Shown: positions 33,277 to 43,525 of the stretch, in pieces
Layout of the letters: the number at the start of each line of letters is the position of its first letter
Position numbering within the stretch: position 1 is the stretch's first letter
From: Hymenopus coronatus
Lineage: Eukaryota > Arthropoda > Insecta > Mantodea > Hymenopodidae
Reading direction: 5' to 3'
NCBI GenBank assembly: GCA_030762935.1
Contig: CM060895.1
Location: 76,119,001 to 76,183,000, forward strand
Length of the DNA stretch: 64,000 nucleotides
Made by a program: the position numbers and the translations under genes
The notes under the pieces: model-generated
What the model saw: the letters and a program-made list of their open reading frames with translations, nothing else
What the model was told of the DNA's origin: nothing
Databases searched by the model: none

Positions 33277-33655
33277 TTATCAATTATTATTATTATTGTT
33301 ATTACTATTATTATTATATCTTTCTTTGCAAAATCCAACTGTGGAAGCGTGAAGCGTGAAAACGGTCAATAGTGAGCAATGACTGAAATGGAGGAAGACA
33401 TCGCGTGGCCGACATTAAGAGCTTGCTGTTAGTCGAGTATGATAAATGAGTAAAGGAAACGATTTGTTCTCTTTGGCGAAATGAAGAGGCATTGCAGTAC
33501 TGCTGCCATCGCTATTCAAACTGGAATTTTGTGACGGCCGCTCAACAGCAGAATATTAAGTTCTACCTCAAAGGGATAATAACGCTAAGTATCATAACAC
33601 ATAGCATTCTTATCACATAATGAGCACTGTCTTGATCATTTCATTAGTACTACTC
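33277..33655. other. Gene-free stretch with TTA/ATT microsatellite 33277-33318
   Basis: An imperfect ATT tract, then unique sequence with GAAGCGTGAAGCGTGAAAAC (a small local duplication). No supported gene. Confidence 0.4.
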
Positions 33656-33911
33656 TTTTTACTTTCTCCAACCCCAAATGTAAAATATACATAGGGATAG
33701 AGTAAGCATTGTAATGCACCTAAATTCGATGTCGAGATTTCACCGGAAATATATATTTTGGAGTCCCCTGTGTCCGAAAAAAACGCTTTTAAAAAAAGGT
33801 CCATGTGTGTGTGTGTGTGTCTGTCTGTCTATCTGCAGACAGCATAGCCCCAAAACGAAAAGACAATTAAATACCAAACTTGGTATTTAGGTTTAGTATC
33901 TTTGAAGGATG
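33656..33911 (-). repeat. Family A right-end part
   Basis: TTTTTACTTTCTCCAACCCC, AGATTTCACCGGAAATATAT, a TG tract, CAGCATAGCCCCAAAACGAA and CAAACTTGGTATTTAGGTTT. It stops after TTGAAGGATGA, then mariner-related DNA follows. Confidence 0.8.
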
Positions 33912-33999
33912 ACCCATTATCTCAGAAACTATTTAAAATATAACTGTGAAACTTTTACGGTATGTAGACGCATTCAAGATGGTTAAAAATATATCGAAA

Positions 34000-34840
34000 T
34001 TTTCCTGAAACACCTTTGTTGTTCATTGTACAAATGTTAAGCGCTGTTCCTCTTAAAATAGTCCCTTATACTGGTAATACATCGTTCCATCGTTTCTTCC
34101 ATTACTGGAAGCCTCTTGGAACGCATTTTCTAGGATGAGGGCAGGTTCCTTGTTGCATTGCCCTCAATCTCCTTTCTGGTTCAGAAACGACGAGATTTCA
34201 ACCGTTATTCAGTTTGGAAAAGAAGAAAATGTTTGCTGGTGCTAGATCTGGAGAATAAGGTGGATGGAACACAACGGGAATATGAAGTTTTGCTAGATAG
34301 CTACCGACAAGAAGCGACACGTAACCTCGGACATCTTCCTGCGCACAGCATCCCTCACGGGCACTGGTATCCTCTGAGACTTCCTTGTTTACTTTCTCAT
34401 CACGTGGCATAAATGTATAATGGACAATGCCTTTGTAGTCAAAAAACATAAACATCATCATCTTGATCTTTGACCGACAGATGCGTGCTTTTTTGGATGA
34501 GGAGACCCTTTTTCTACTCACTGCGATGACTGCACGAACTCTAATCATATAGCCATCATCTGTTGATCTGCCCAGGTTTGGGTTCGCTATCGACTGACAT
34601 TTTTCTCTGTTAAAAACACTTAAAACACGTACGGCACTGAGTGCGATTCATATACTCTTCACCGCATGTGTGACTATGGAATTGCAAGTTTTCTGTGAAG
34701 GTTTTGTCAAGTTTAAAGAAAAATTTCTCCCATATACCACACACAGCTTCAGCTCTTTTATCGTCACTTTGGCAGTTGGCCGCTAGCTTCGCTCCACAGA
34801 TATACAAAGAAATTAAATTGGAAATGCACCACATTTATAC
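34000..34840 (-). pseudogene. Mariner transposase pseudogene, internally deleted
   Basis: Minus-strand pieces appear in the order of a mariner (SETMAR/Mos1-type) transposase. At 34835-34610 there is an N-terminal DNA-binding part (FKLDKTFTENLQFHSHTCGE, YMNRTQCRTCFKCF). At 34600-34520 comes a linker (GQ.NR... leading to RVRAVIAV). At 34500-34190 comes the catalytic part (FFDYKGIVHYTFMPRDEKVN, VVFHPPYSPDLAPANIFFFS). At 34150-34000 a frayed C-terminus follows. The family protein is about 340 residues; the segment between RVRAVI and the SKIKMMMF block, with the first catalytic Asp region, is mostly missing. HDNAPAH corresponds to QEDVRGY here, and the final catalytic Asp (APxD) reads Asn. With the frameshifts it is inactive. 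Terminal inverted repeats were not located. Confidence 0.8.
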
Positions 34841-34879
34841 ATTGTGGTTGGTGAAGCACGAATTTGTGCAGCCACCATA

Positions 34880-36554
34880 GTTAGTCGCTACACTGTTGAG
34901 ACGAGCATGCACACACATATAAGATTTTTTAGGGTTAAATGTTCAATTAAGCAGTGAATTTAAACTGCAAACCAGTATAATTGTCAATACGTGTGTGGTG
35001 TTTGGTTGTAGTTTCTCGAATAGCAGAAGTAAAAACAAGGGAAGGGAAATATGCTGAATACATAGGTTAATGTACTCATTTAAGTGATTTTTTGGTAGTA
35101 TGCTTGGTGAAATATTTCAATACACAGGTTAGTGTACTTATTTAAGTGATTTTTGGTGATATACTTAGTGAAATAATTTCTAAATTATCAACAGAACGAT
35201 TCTGTAGTGTTTGGTATCTTTTAAATTTCCATCTCGGAAAGACCGTTGAGAAAACTTGGGTAAAGGCAATTTGCAGACAAAATTGGCAATATACTTCGGT
35301 TTATAAGAAACCTCTTGCTAATTCGCCCATTTAGCAGCTATTGCGAGAAATAATTACTACCAAATTATGTGCTTATGATACCAGAACCGTGAGAATAGAG
35401 GGCGTGTTCCTCGGACTCTGAATGCAATCGTAACTATCGCAAATATACTTTATTAATATCACACATTCTATTAAAGCTTTAAACCTACACCTTTGTTACA
35501 CTAATAGTAGTATTAGACCAAGAAATTAGAACAAAATTAAGTTATGCCCTTACCGCAATGTTTATTGCAGTAATACCAATTTATCAACAACAACTCCTGA
35601 CAGGCCAAAATATGTAATGGTATTAAGCATTACTTCGCTATAAATCTCACCCCCTTCCATTGTCATTTGTTTTTTACTTCAAAAACTTGGAAAAATAATT
35701 AATTTGATAGATGATACGTATGATATGTATGGTAGTGTGTAGTATCACAAGATGGCGGCTGGGCGCAACTCTTGCTTCAGCAAAATGGTAGATTTCCGAA
35801 CTGTGGTGCGCTCAGTAACTGCAGTGCACTCTCTGAGCTGGTTGGCGCTTTATTTGAAAAGCTCGGGTTCTTTTTAAATAAACCTCATATATTTTCTGAC
35901 TTTGAGTAATTTCCTGCAATTTGTTTGCTTATTAGGAAAAAACCTATATTTTGATTAAACAACATTCAGAGGCTGTTCTTATCACCTAAAATTAATTAAG
36001 CTATCTTTAATACTTTGAATATCCAGGTAATTTATACAACAAATTATTATTAATAGAAGAAAGGTGTTCAGAGCAAAAATGAAGAAATCAAACCTTCATA
36101 TATTTGCAAAGAAACCACATGACATGAGAACACAGAAGTTACCTTACTTAAAGAGTAGCACAACTTTGTAAACTAAGCTTTCCAATCTGTTTTTGAGTGC
36201 GCAGCACTTTCTCGCCAAAGAGCCCTGATTTTTGAGAATCAATTTACCAAATTGGAGGACCTTTTAAACACCAAATTCTGATTCAGTTGATTTTGAACAT
36301 CAGATTTCCGGATCGATGAAAATAATGTTGGGAATGAACAATAGATCTGTCAAGTTCATAGTGGCAGGAAATGTTGCACCCCCATGCTCATACTCCCTTA
36401 AATGATACGCTAAATATAATTTTAATTCAGAGTGAATTTCTGTGAACTTTTGCAGAAAATATGCTACAAAAGGCATAAGCAGTTCCATCTGTAAAAGTAT
36501 ACCATTTGGTTAACCACAAAAAAATTTCGTTATAGTCAGTTACACGAAAATGAG
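34880..36554. other. Gene-free stretch with a YY1-like motif
   Basis: CAAGATGGCGGC at 35748-35759 equals the core YY1/Pho binding word, with GCGCTCAGTAACTG about 55 bp further, but no ORF follows that would support a promoter. A ~62-bp tandem duplication lies at 35058-35180. No gene is supported. Confidence 0.35.
35058..35180. repeat. Tandem duplication, two ~62-bp units
   Basis: CATAGGTTAATGTACTCATT and CACAGGTTAGTGTACTTATT are each followed by TAAGTGATTTTTGGT-type sequence and GTGAAATA(A)TTTC, so two adjacent, slightly diverged copies. Confidence 0.85.
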
Positions 36555-36680
36555 CTCATGATATTATAATAAAAATGGGTAAAAGGCGTTTTAAGGAAAT
36601 AAAATGTTTCGAAAAATTTTTCATGTAAAATTGGCGTTGGGGATTCTTTTGAAACGTGTCGTGTCGCATCTTTGAAAGCA
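36555..36680 (+). repeat. Family A fragment, plus arm
   Basis: ATGTTTCGAAAAATTTTTCA, TGTAAAATTGGCGTTGGGGA and TCGTGTCGCATCTTTGAAAG. It switches into a minus-strand fragment of the same region at about 36681. Confidence 0.65.
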
Positions 36681-37082
36681 TTTTCAAGTAAACGTCTTGT
36701 AGACTTTCCCAAACTACCCTTTACATGGAAATGTTTTCGAAAACTTTGACTTCCTCAAAAATATTTAATGATTTTGTTCAGAATACCACATGTTTAAGAT
36801 ATTTTCATCACAAATGAAATGCATCTTAGTTCACAAAAATGTAGGCTTTGTTAAAGCACACAATTTACGTCAAATGCCTACATTATGTTCAATGAGTGGA
36901 TCATTTCCGAGTTATTGGCTTATATTTTCTAATATTTATCTCAAATGGGAAGTCATTATTAGATTTTTTTCCTGTAATGAAAGAGACTGGAATTTATTAT
37001 AGCATAATACAGCTGTTAAAATATTTAACTATCGATTCTATCTGGCGTATTCCTGTTATACTTGCAAGGAAATGTGTAACAA
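36681..37082 (-). repeat. Family A fragment, minus arm
   Basis: CCCAAACTACCCTTTACATG, TGACTTCCTCAAAAATATTT, AAAAATGTAGGCTTTGTTAA, GTATTCCTGTTATACTTGCA. Together with the preceding plus arm it makes an inverted pair sharing the CCCTTTACATG / CATGTAAA region. Confidence 0.7.
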
Positions 37083-37984
37083 TAGTCACTGTTTTTGTTT
37101 ATCTTCACTAGCGGACAGTAAATAGAAGAATAAGTAGAGAAATATATTGCCTTAAATCTTTTTTTTTGCTTTGAGCATTCTTTCCTTGGATATTTTGCTT
37201 TGGACTAAGTGGCTTGTACGATACGCGAGCTGATACTACAATAATAAGCCAGAAGACTATCTGAGTAGGAAAGTTATCAGGCGGTGGAAATGATGTTAGC
37301 TTGAGCAGAGATTTTTCTGTGTTAACTGGATTATATACGTGTGAGTGAGGAGACGGGAGATCCCTCCAGTGCTGCCAACTGCGCTTCTCGTGCACGAAAT
37401 CCGAGGCGTTGTTTAGGTTAAGCCCTTGTAGCTACCGGAAATTGCCTGAGATACTCTCTGATAAGACTGGCCCCGGAGCATGGAAGAGGGGAAGAGGGCG
37501 TTGGACGCTCAGCTCCAACTCGGGGAAAAAATAAAAAGAACCTTTCTGTTAGAAGGAAGACGCACAATAAACTCCGGAGGGAATTTCCATTTCTCGACGC
37601 ACTCAGTCAACCACGGTACCACATCTTCCATTCTGGTGACGTTACTAAAAATACTTGAAAACCATTTTAAGGACTAAAAGCCTTCATTAATTCTGCTGGA
37701 AGAAAATATATGTGTATATTTAGAGATTTAGTTAAAAGGTAAAAATGGTAAAGGGCAAACAACGGAGGGGGAATCTCGCGCACACCGATGATGTAGATGA
37801 TGACTGACACCGAGACACAAAAATATTAAATGAGGCAACAGGGTGCAGGCATAAAGGTCGCCAGAGACGCACGGGAGTCCCTACTGTTTCCAACCTCGAG
37901 GAGCCATTTCACTACAGAAGATGCCAAAGCGTCTGTGGAAGCATGTATCGATCTGTCAGCCACCTAGTGTCCATGGCGAGTAAG
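37083..37984. other. Gene-free stretch
   Basis: Moderately GC-rich from 37340 to 37660 with short ORFs on both strands (95 and 65 codons) that I do not recognise. No transposon signature was found. Confidence 0.4.
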
Positions 37985-38225
37985 TTTTCCATTCAGAATT
38001 CATCCTCGGCATCTACCCGAATTGCCATACACAACGAACCAGGAAGCACACCTGAAAGATGAGAGAGAAACGGAATATAGAGGAAGAGATGGATAGACGA
38101 GTATTCTCTGGAGACACAGGGGAAACTCGAAATACCCATGGTTTGGAGTGAACCGCCGCTGGGGAGCGAACCGGGACCTCCCGAATGCAAGACGCACTAG
38201 TTAAAGCAGCGCCGCATCGCCTCGT
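37985..38225 (-). repeat. tRNA-derived SINE
   Basis: GGGAGCGAACCGGGACCTCC (B-box complement in a T-arm-like context), AAATACCCATGGTTTGGAGT and GAGGAAGAGATGGATAGACG. The A-box side would be CTAGTTAAAGCAGCGCCGCA. Minus orientation; related in style to the 26.3 kb SINE but not clearly the same family. Confidence 0.5.
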
Positions 38226-39891
38226 TTAACTTGCAAAGTAGGTACCAAACCATATACTGCGTTATCATGGGGTGGACCAGAGTGACTGGTTTTATAAGTT
38301 GACTTAACTTTACTGTAGAAGTCAATAACGCACACTTGCTTAATTTTTGTTTTTGTTTTTATTTTATCTCGATTTAACCCAAATGTTAAGTAATCGAGAT
38401 TAGAAGAAGAGTAACTGCACCAACAGAACATGCATACCCCTAGATCAGAGATACTATAGGAGACAACTGAAAAGTTTTCTACCGTATGAATTAAGTATAG
38501 CACAATCATAATAAATGACATAATATTAGAATACTAACTAGTGTGCGCTGCGCTAACACAGATTTAGGAAAGAATATGCAAATACGAGGCGTTTGCGCCA
38601 ATAATTATATTGAAATATTACCTGAAGTATTTATTTTATTAATGACTTTCCTTAGTTGAGGGCTGCCTTATAAACATATAGACTTATTAACAATGATATA
38701 AATGTTACACTTTAGGAGCCGATTCTCCGATGTGTTGTTACGGGGACATAATTTTATTCGTATGGTTTTATTTTCCGCCCTAATGCTTTTGATCACGATC
38801 AAATTAAATTGTTAAAATATCGAAAAAACAAACCAACAATTCTAATATATAAGAAGTATAATAAAACATTAACTACCAGCACGGAAATTTCTTTTGCTTT
38901 CATTGAAACCACACTGCAAGTGAGAATGGCATCCATAGCAACAATATTAATAAGCACCGCAAATTAAGTATTTTGCGCCAAAAAAGGAGTAATTTTTGGC
39001 ACGCTTAAAATAACGTTGTATAAATAAGTTTTACTCACGTCAGAGAGGATTTATTATTTGTCTTTCCTCAATTATGGTTTAGAGCTCTCTTCCGTACCAA
39101 AAGGCACATAAGCTTAAAAACAGATGTTAATAAAAATTATATTTTGCAGAAATATTTTAGTACCCCAAAAATTCCCAAATCACCTTCATCAAAATTTGGT
39201 CGTAAAAGGTGGATTTTAGTAGCCCAATCAGCGACTTTTCGCCCAGTCTGGCAACACTGGTCTGCACTAAGAGGCTATGCCCAGAATCTCGCCAGTCATC
39301 TTTTTACTGGCCTCTTTTATTAATAATTACACAAATCATGGTTATTTTTGTTTTATATATTGGCAATAAACAGTAAAGGTTATTGTATAGTACCAAAGTG
39401 CTTACCCAGTTGACTTGGAATCAAAACAACTGTTATTCTAAGAAAGGATAAAAAAGACCTCTGGGGGGAAAAAAACCACAAAACGTAGCAATAGTGCTCT
39501 TTTTCGTGTGACGGTTTCACGTTTATGGGCATTAAAACCCTTCAATTAGAAATAAAAAGGCTGCACGATGTTCAGATCACCCGCAATGCTCAAATTGCTG
39601 GCAATAAAACGTTACGATTTACACAAAACGCAGTCCGACACTAAAATCCTAACTACAATTGTACAAGCGTACGATCGAGCCCCTGTGGAGCAAAAAACTG
39701 TGAGCCTGCTTTTTGCTATAACTCATATTTGTACTAAATTGTCCAGTGCATTGCCTTTATTGATGAACAATAAATTTAGGGATTTGCTTATTTTACTTTT
39801 TTCAAAATGTAATTTATGGATTGCTTCTATGAGATATATAAAATAAATAAATATTTTAAAATAAAATATACGTTTTTATTAATCATTATTC
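38226..39891. other. Gene-free, family-A-free stretch
   Basis: No supported gene or repeat. A 92-codon plus-strand ORF (39568-39846) followed by several AATAAA words has no recognisable domain and ordinary AT-rich composition, so it is not called. Confidence 0.4.
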
Positions 39892-40772
39892 ATTTTGACT
39901 TTCTCTGACACGTGTGTACATACAATGCACAAAGATAGAGAAGGTAGTGTATTTCACCCAAAAATTTGGAAACATGTTTCGGGGTCCCGAGTTCAAAAAA
40001 AGCTTTTTTAGAAAAGGTTCGTGTATGTGTGTGTGTCTGTGGATAGCATAGCTCAAAAACTAAACTTGGTATTTATGTTTTATCTCTTCTAAGGATGCGA
40101 AATGAAGATATTCAAGAAAATTGTCCCACCAAAAACTACGCTTTATATGGAAAAAGTTTGGAAAATTTTGTTTTACCCAAAGTGGCTCTAACGGTTTTGA
40201 TTAAAATACCGTATATTGAAGATATTTACATAAATTTCTATTCGTAAAATTTTACCTTCCTCATAAATCATAGGAATAAACTTATGATTAACATATATCT
40301 TCATTTATTTATACAAATGAAATGTATATTTTGAACTTTCTGGAAATAACCTGAAGATCTCTTTATTCTGAATGAGATTTGCTAATGTTGCATAACGGTT
40401 AAACCGTAATAGATATATAAAATTTTACTACAAAATAAATGTTAAAACACATAACTTATGTCATATGTCATACAGTTTTCTTATAGAGTTGGCCATTCGA
40501 GATATTCCTTGTTATTGGTTTAAATTTTAAACTAACTTTTCTGCAACTGACCAGTTGTTTCACATAGCGACCAGCTTTTAAAACATTTGACTATCACTTT
40601 AGCTTAAAGTATTCCCTTATTTCACTTCTAATTACACGGAAGCAAGTAATAAGAGCAATTCTGCTAATATTTATCTCGATTAGCATGTAGATAAAAGAAT
40701 CGTCCATTGAAAGAATATTTTCTATACGAAGCAACTAGAGAAAGTTATGTGAATGGAACACATTAGATTTTT
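39892..40772 (-). repeat. Family A copy, full length
   Basis: From TTGACTTTCTCTGACACGTG and AAGATAGAGAAGGTAGTGTA through GCTCAAAAACTAAACTTGGT, TTGATTAAAATACCGTATAT, CGGTTAAACCGTAATAGATA and TTTATCTCGATTAGCATGTA to GTTATGTGAATGGAACACAT. Confidence 0.85.
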
Positions 40773-40903
40773 CAGGAATGTTTCAAATCGTTATTTAGCA
40801 TGTAAAAGTTATGACGGTCACATGCCTATGTATCATATAGCCTGTCAAGTATATTTTGATAATACCTGCGGTCATAATAGCGAAGAATGTGTGCGACTTG
40901 CTT

Positions 40904-41341
40904 TGTATCTCATAGCTGATTGTTAGCTCTATTGTTACACCACGTTAGTGAACACTTGTGCCAGCGAAAATGTTTTTCGACATCACCGCTGTGATTATTA
41001 CAACTGTGCGAGTAAACATTGTTGTTTCAGAAGGTTTTTTTGTCGTCGATGGCTCGCATTGTTAAGTGTGAGTGAGTTTGTGAGCACCTGCGGTATACTA
41101 CACGTACTGCGGTTTCTGGAAATTTCCAGTGACGTGATCAGCAGAAATAAAAACGGACAACAAAACCCTGGCAGCACTCAGATTTCACTGTTAATTGAGC
41201 AATAGTTGAGTGACAGGAATTTCCTAGCGAATGTCGAACAGAAACTATATAATAGAACTGTTACGAAACATATTTGTAAGCAGACTGTAATCAGTTGGTG
41301 AGAAAATAAGGAGTTGTTGGAGAAAAAAATAGTAACCTACA
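40904..41341 (+). repeat. LTR-like dispersed repeat, copy 1 (~438 bp)
   Basis: Shares blocks in the same order with 52797-53241: CTGTGATTATTACAACTGTG, GCTCGCATTGTTAAGTGTGA, GTGACGTGATCAGCAGAAAT and GGAGTTGTTGGAGAAAAA. Proposed ends are TGTATC and CCTACA, fitting the TG...CA rule. An AATAAAAACGG box stands about 34 bp before CTCAGATTT, which could be TATA and initiator. No flanking retroelement coding or clear target duplication is seen, so a solo LTR is only one reading. Confidence 0.55.
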
Positions 41342-41480
41342 CTTAAAAGGAGGAATGACCTATGATAACATAAATTCAAATGCAAATCATCCCAAACATA
41401 CGCTAGCAAAGATTATGACTAACTTCCTAACATGTCTGTAAAAGTTGCATACAGGAATTTAATGTCAAGCTGTCCTTATG

Positions 41481-41557
41481 CCATGGTAACTCAGCAGTTA
41501 CAGTACCTGACTGAGACCGACAGATCCGTGGTTAAAATTCCGGTCATGACAGTCAAT
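41481..41557 (+). repeat. SINE-A copy (tRNA-like head)
   Basis: GCCATGGTAACTCAGCAGTT (A-box-like), ACAGATCCGTGGTTAAAATT (B-box-like with a substitution) and CATGACAGTCAATTACTTTC. It runs directly into a family A minus copy. Confidence 0.6.
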
Positions 41558-42077
41558 TACTTTCCTAACTCCGTACATAGTACATAGGTAGAGAAGGTTT
41601 TGCATTCCATACAAAAATTCGATAGTGAGATTTGACTGGTAATACAAGACAAAAACTTACTACACAAAAGCGTAGATTTCATTTAAATACATTATTTGTC
41701 ACACATATTTTATTTTGTACGCTTTAATCATGTTCAAGATGTTTTTGTTGTTGATTTCAATTTTAATATACCTCTAGGTTTCTTGAACAGGAAGTCGTCA
41801 TTAGTTTTTCTGTTTTACTCCCTGCCATGCAAATAGAACCGAATTTCAAAGTTAATCGGGTAGCGACAGCATTTAAAAGATTTGAATATCTATTAATCCT
41901 ACTGTATTCCCTTATTTCCCTCCTACTTATAAGGAACTAAGTAGTAAACTATCTCTCTTAATGTTTATCTCGGTTAGCATGAAGTATAAAGAAGAATACA
42001 TTTGTGTAATAAGGATTTATTGCAGAACAGATTCAGGAAGTCATTTAATTGGAAGATATCAAGATTTCTTTTTCAGT
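41558..42077 (-). repeat. Family A copy with large internal deletion
   Basis: TACATAGTACATAGGTAGAG, AAAATTCGATAGTGAGATTT, then directly CAAAAACTTACTACACAAAA, CCTCCTACTTATAAGGAACT and TTAATGTTTATCTCGGTTAG. The TG tract and the GATGCGACACG block are deleted. Second-subfamily left end. Confidence 0.75.
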
Positions 42078-42595
42078 CTGACTCTTTACAATGAATTAAC
42101 AAATACTATACCGAGAGTAGCGTAAGGGTGAATTTTCATCTGTGAGGAGAGGCATTTCAAGAACTTCGACGTTATTCAGTTCTAGCTGTCAGTTCTAATT
42201 ATTCAGTAACCTTAATTGCTAGAGGTTTTGCATTTGCAAATGTTCTTCCTGTAGAATTGAAGCACCTGGAAATAGCACTCAGCACTTTGCCGGTGGATTT
42301 CAAACATTTATAACACATGAAATGGGTATGTTTTACTTCAAGTGATAATGGGAAATGTGTGGGAAAAAGCTGGAAGTGGTTGAAGAGAGACATGAAAGAA
42401 TAGAGTTCATCTCTTATAAATAATGCAATTTTTACTTTCTGTACAACTTCTGATGGACAAAAAATTTGATTGATTATATTTTATACGAAAATAAATGTTT
42501 AGAAGTCTCCTGAAAACACCTAGGTTTAGAAATTAATTAACTCTTCTTCAACGATGCTCTTTCTTCCAACAAACCATACCTTTCTGTGAGAACAG
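42078..42595. other. Gene-free stretch
   Basis: No supported feature. Confidence 0.4.
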
Positions 42596-42623
42596 TTTAT
42601 GAGGGGTATATTAAGTAAAAAAA
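42596..42623. repeat. ~28-bp direct repeat, left copy
   Basis: TTTATGAGGGGTATATTAAG followed by TAAAAAAA recurs at 43492-43520 as TTTGTGAAGGGTATATTAAG plus TAAAAAAAAA. It brackets the mitochondrial scrap and a family A copy. Confidence 0.75.
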
Positions 42624-42695
42624 CCTGATAATTAATAGAATAATAGAAGGAGGTAGAAGTCAAAAGCTTATATTATTTATTCGAGGAAATGCTAT
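42605..42695 (-). pseudogene. COX1: Nuclear mitochondrial DNA: COX1 fragment
   Basis: Read on the minus strand with the invertebrate mitochondrial code, 42695 to about 42624 gives [20 protein letters not shown] and then LIIS. This is the highly conserved cytochrome c oxidase subunit I region containing [16 protein letters not shown]. TGA is needed as Trp and ATA as Met, so it cannot be read as a nuclear gene. The match fades toward 42605 (FFYLMYP). Only about 24-30 of ~510 residues are present. A COX2 fragment on the other strand starts within two bases of its end. Confidence 0.85.
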
Positions 42696-42696
42696 G

Positions 42697-42759
42697 GGTT
42701 ATATAATTCTATCATTAATAATAAATACATTTATAGATCGATATGTTATAGACGGCCAA
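42697..42759 (+). pseudogene. COX2: Nuclear mitochondrial DNA: probable COX2 fragment
   Basis: On the plus strand 42697-42759 reads GYIILSLMMNTFMDRYVMDG then Q with the mitochondrial code. It resembles the part of cytochrome c oxidase subunit II between the two membrane helices (VGY....L..N.F.NR...DGQ). COX1 and COX2 lie on the same strand in insect mitochondria, so the opposite orientations here mean two pieces were joined or inverted. Shorter and more diverged than the COX1 piece, hence lower confidence. Confidence 0.55.
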
Positions 42760-42761
42760 TA

Positions 42762-43462
42762 TTGGTTTCATTCACATGACCTTCTCTACATCATCTGTAA
42801 CAAATTATTGTTAAAAAGAATGCTTCTATTTACCTCATTCTAATTGAGAAATATTAGCAGAAATAATCTTATTACTTGCTTTCTTGTAAGTAGAAGCGAA
42901 ATAAGGGAGTACCATACGTTAAAGTGATGCTTAAAAGCTGGTTGCTAGGTGATTGAAGTTTCTATTTTTATTGGACAGGATTTGACAAATTTATATGAAA
43001 AAAGTTTTTTAAAGCTGAAAACAATAACAAGGAATATCTAAATAACGACCAACTTCACGAAAAAAATGTGTATGACATAAATTGTGTTTTTTATTGTGAT
43101 CCACATGTTTTGTGTTGTAAGGTTTTGGCTCTCTCTTACGGTTTACCAATTATAAAAGAACTTCAATAAAAATCATCCAGAATAAAGATGTATTTAGAGG
43201 TTATTCCCAGAAAATTGAAGATGTATATTTTATTTGTTTTGTAAATTTCTTAGATATAAGAGATTTTAATCAAAATCGTTAGCGTCATTTTCGAGAAAAT
43301 CAACATTTTCGAAATTTTTCTCATGTAAAGGCTAGTTCGGGGTGGAGAGATTTTCTTGAAAATCTTCTTGTTGCATCTTTGCAAGTTTGGTATTTAACGT
43401 TTTTTTTTCGTTTTTGAGCTATGCTACCCATAGTCACACACACGGACATTTTTCTAAAAAAC
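42762..43462 (+). repeat. Family A copy lacking its right end
   Basis: GGTTTCATTCACATGACCTT, AGTAGAAGCGAAATAAGGGA, TCTCTTACGGTTTACCAATT, AGGCTAGTTCGGGGTGGAGA. It ends within CACACACGGACATTTTTCTA. Starts directly after the mitochondrial fragment. Confidence 0.8.
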
Positions 43463-43491
43463 AAAGTATTCTTTTCTATATATTAGAAAAA

Positions 43492-43520
43492 TTTGTGAAG
43501 GGTATATTAAGTAAAAAAAA
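43492..43520. repeat. ~28-bp direct repeat, right copy
   Basis: Partner of 42596-42623; it lies just before the next family A left end. Confidence 0.75.
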
Positions 43521-43525
43521 AGGTA

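Noticed and set aside
39568..39846. 92-codon ORF followed by AATAAA words
   Set aside because: AATAAA is frequent by chance in AT-rich DNA and the peptide has no recognisable domain.
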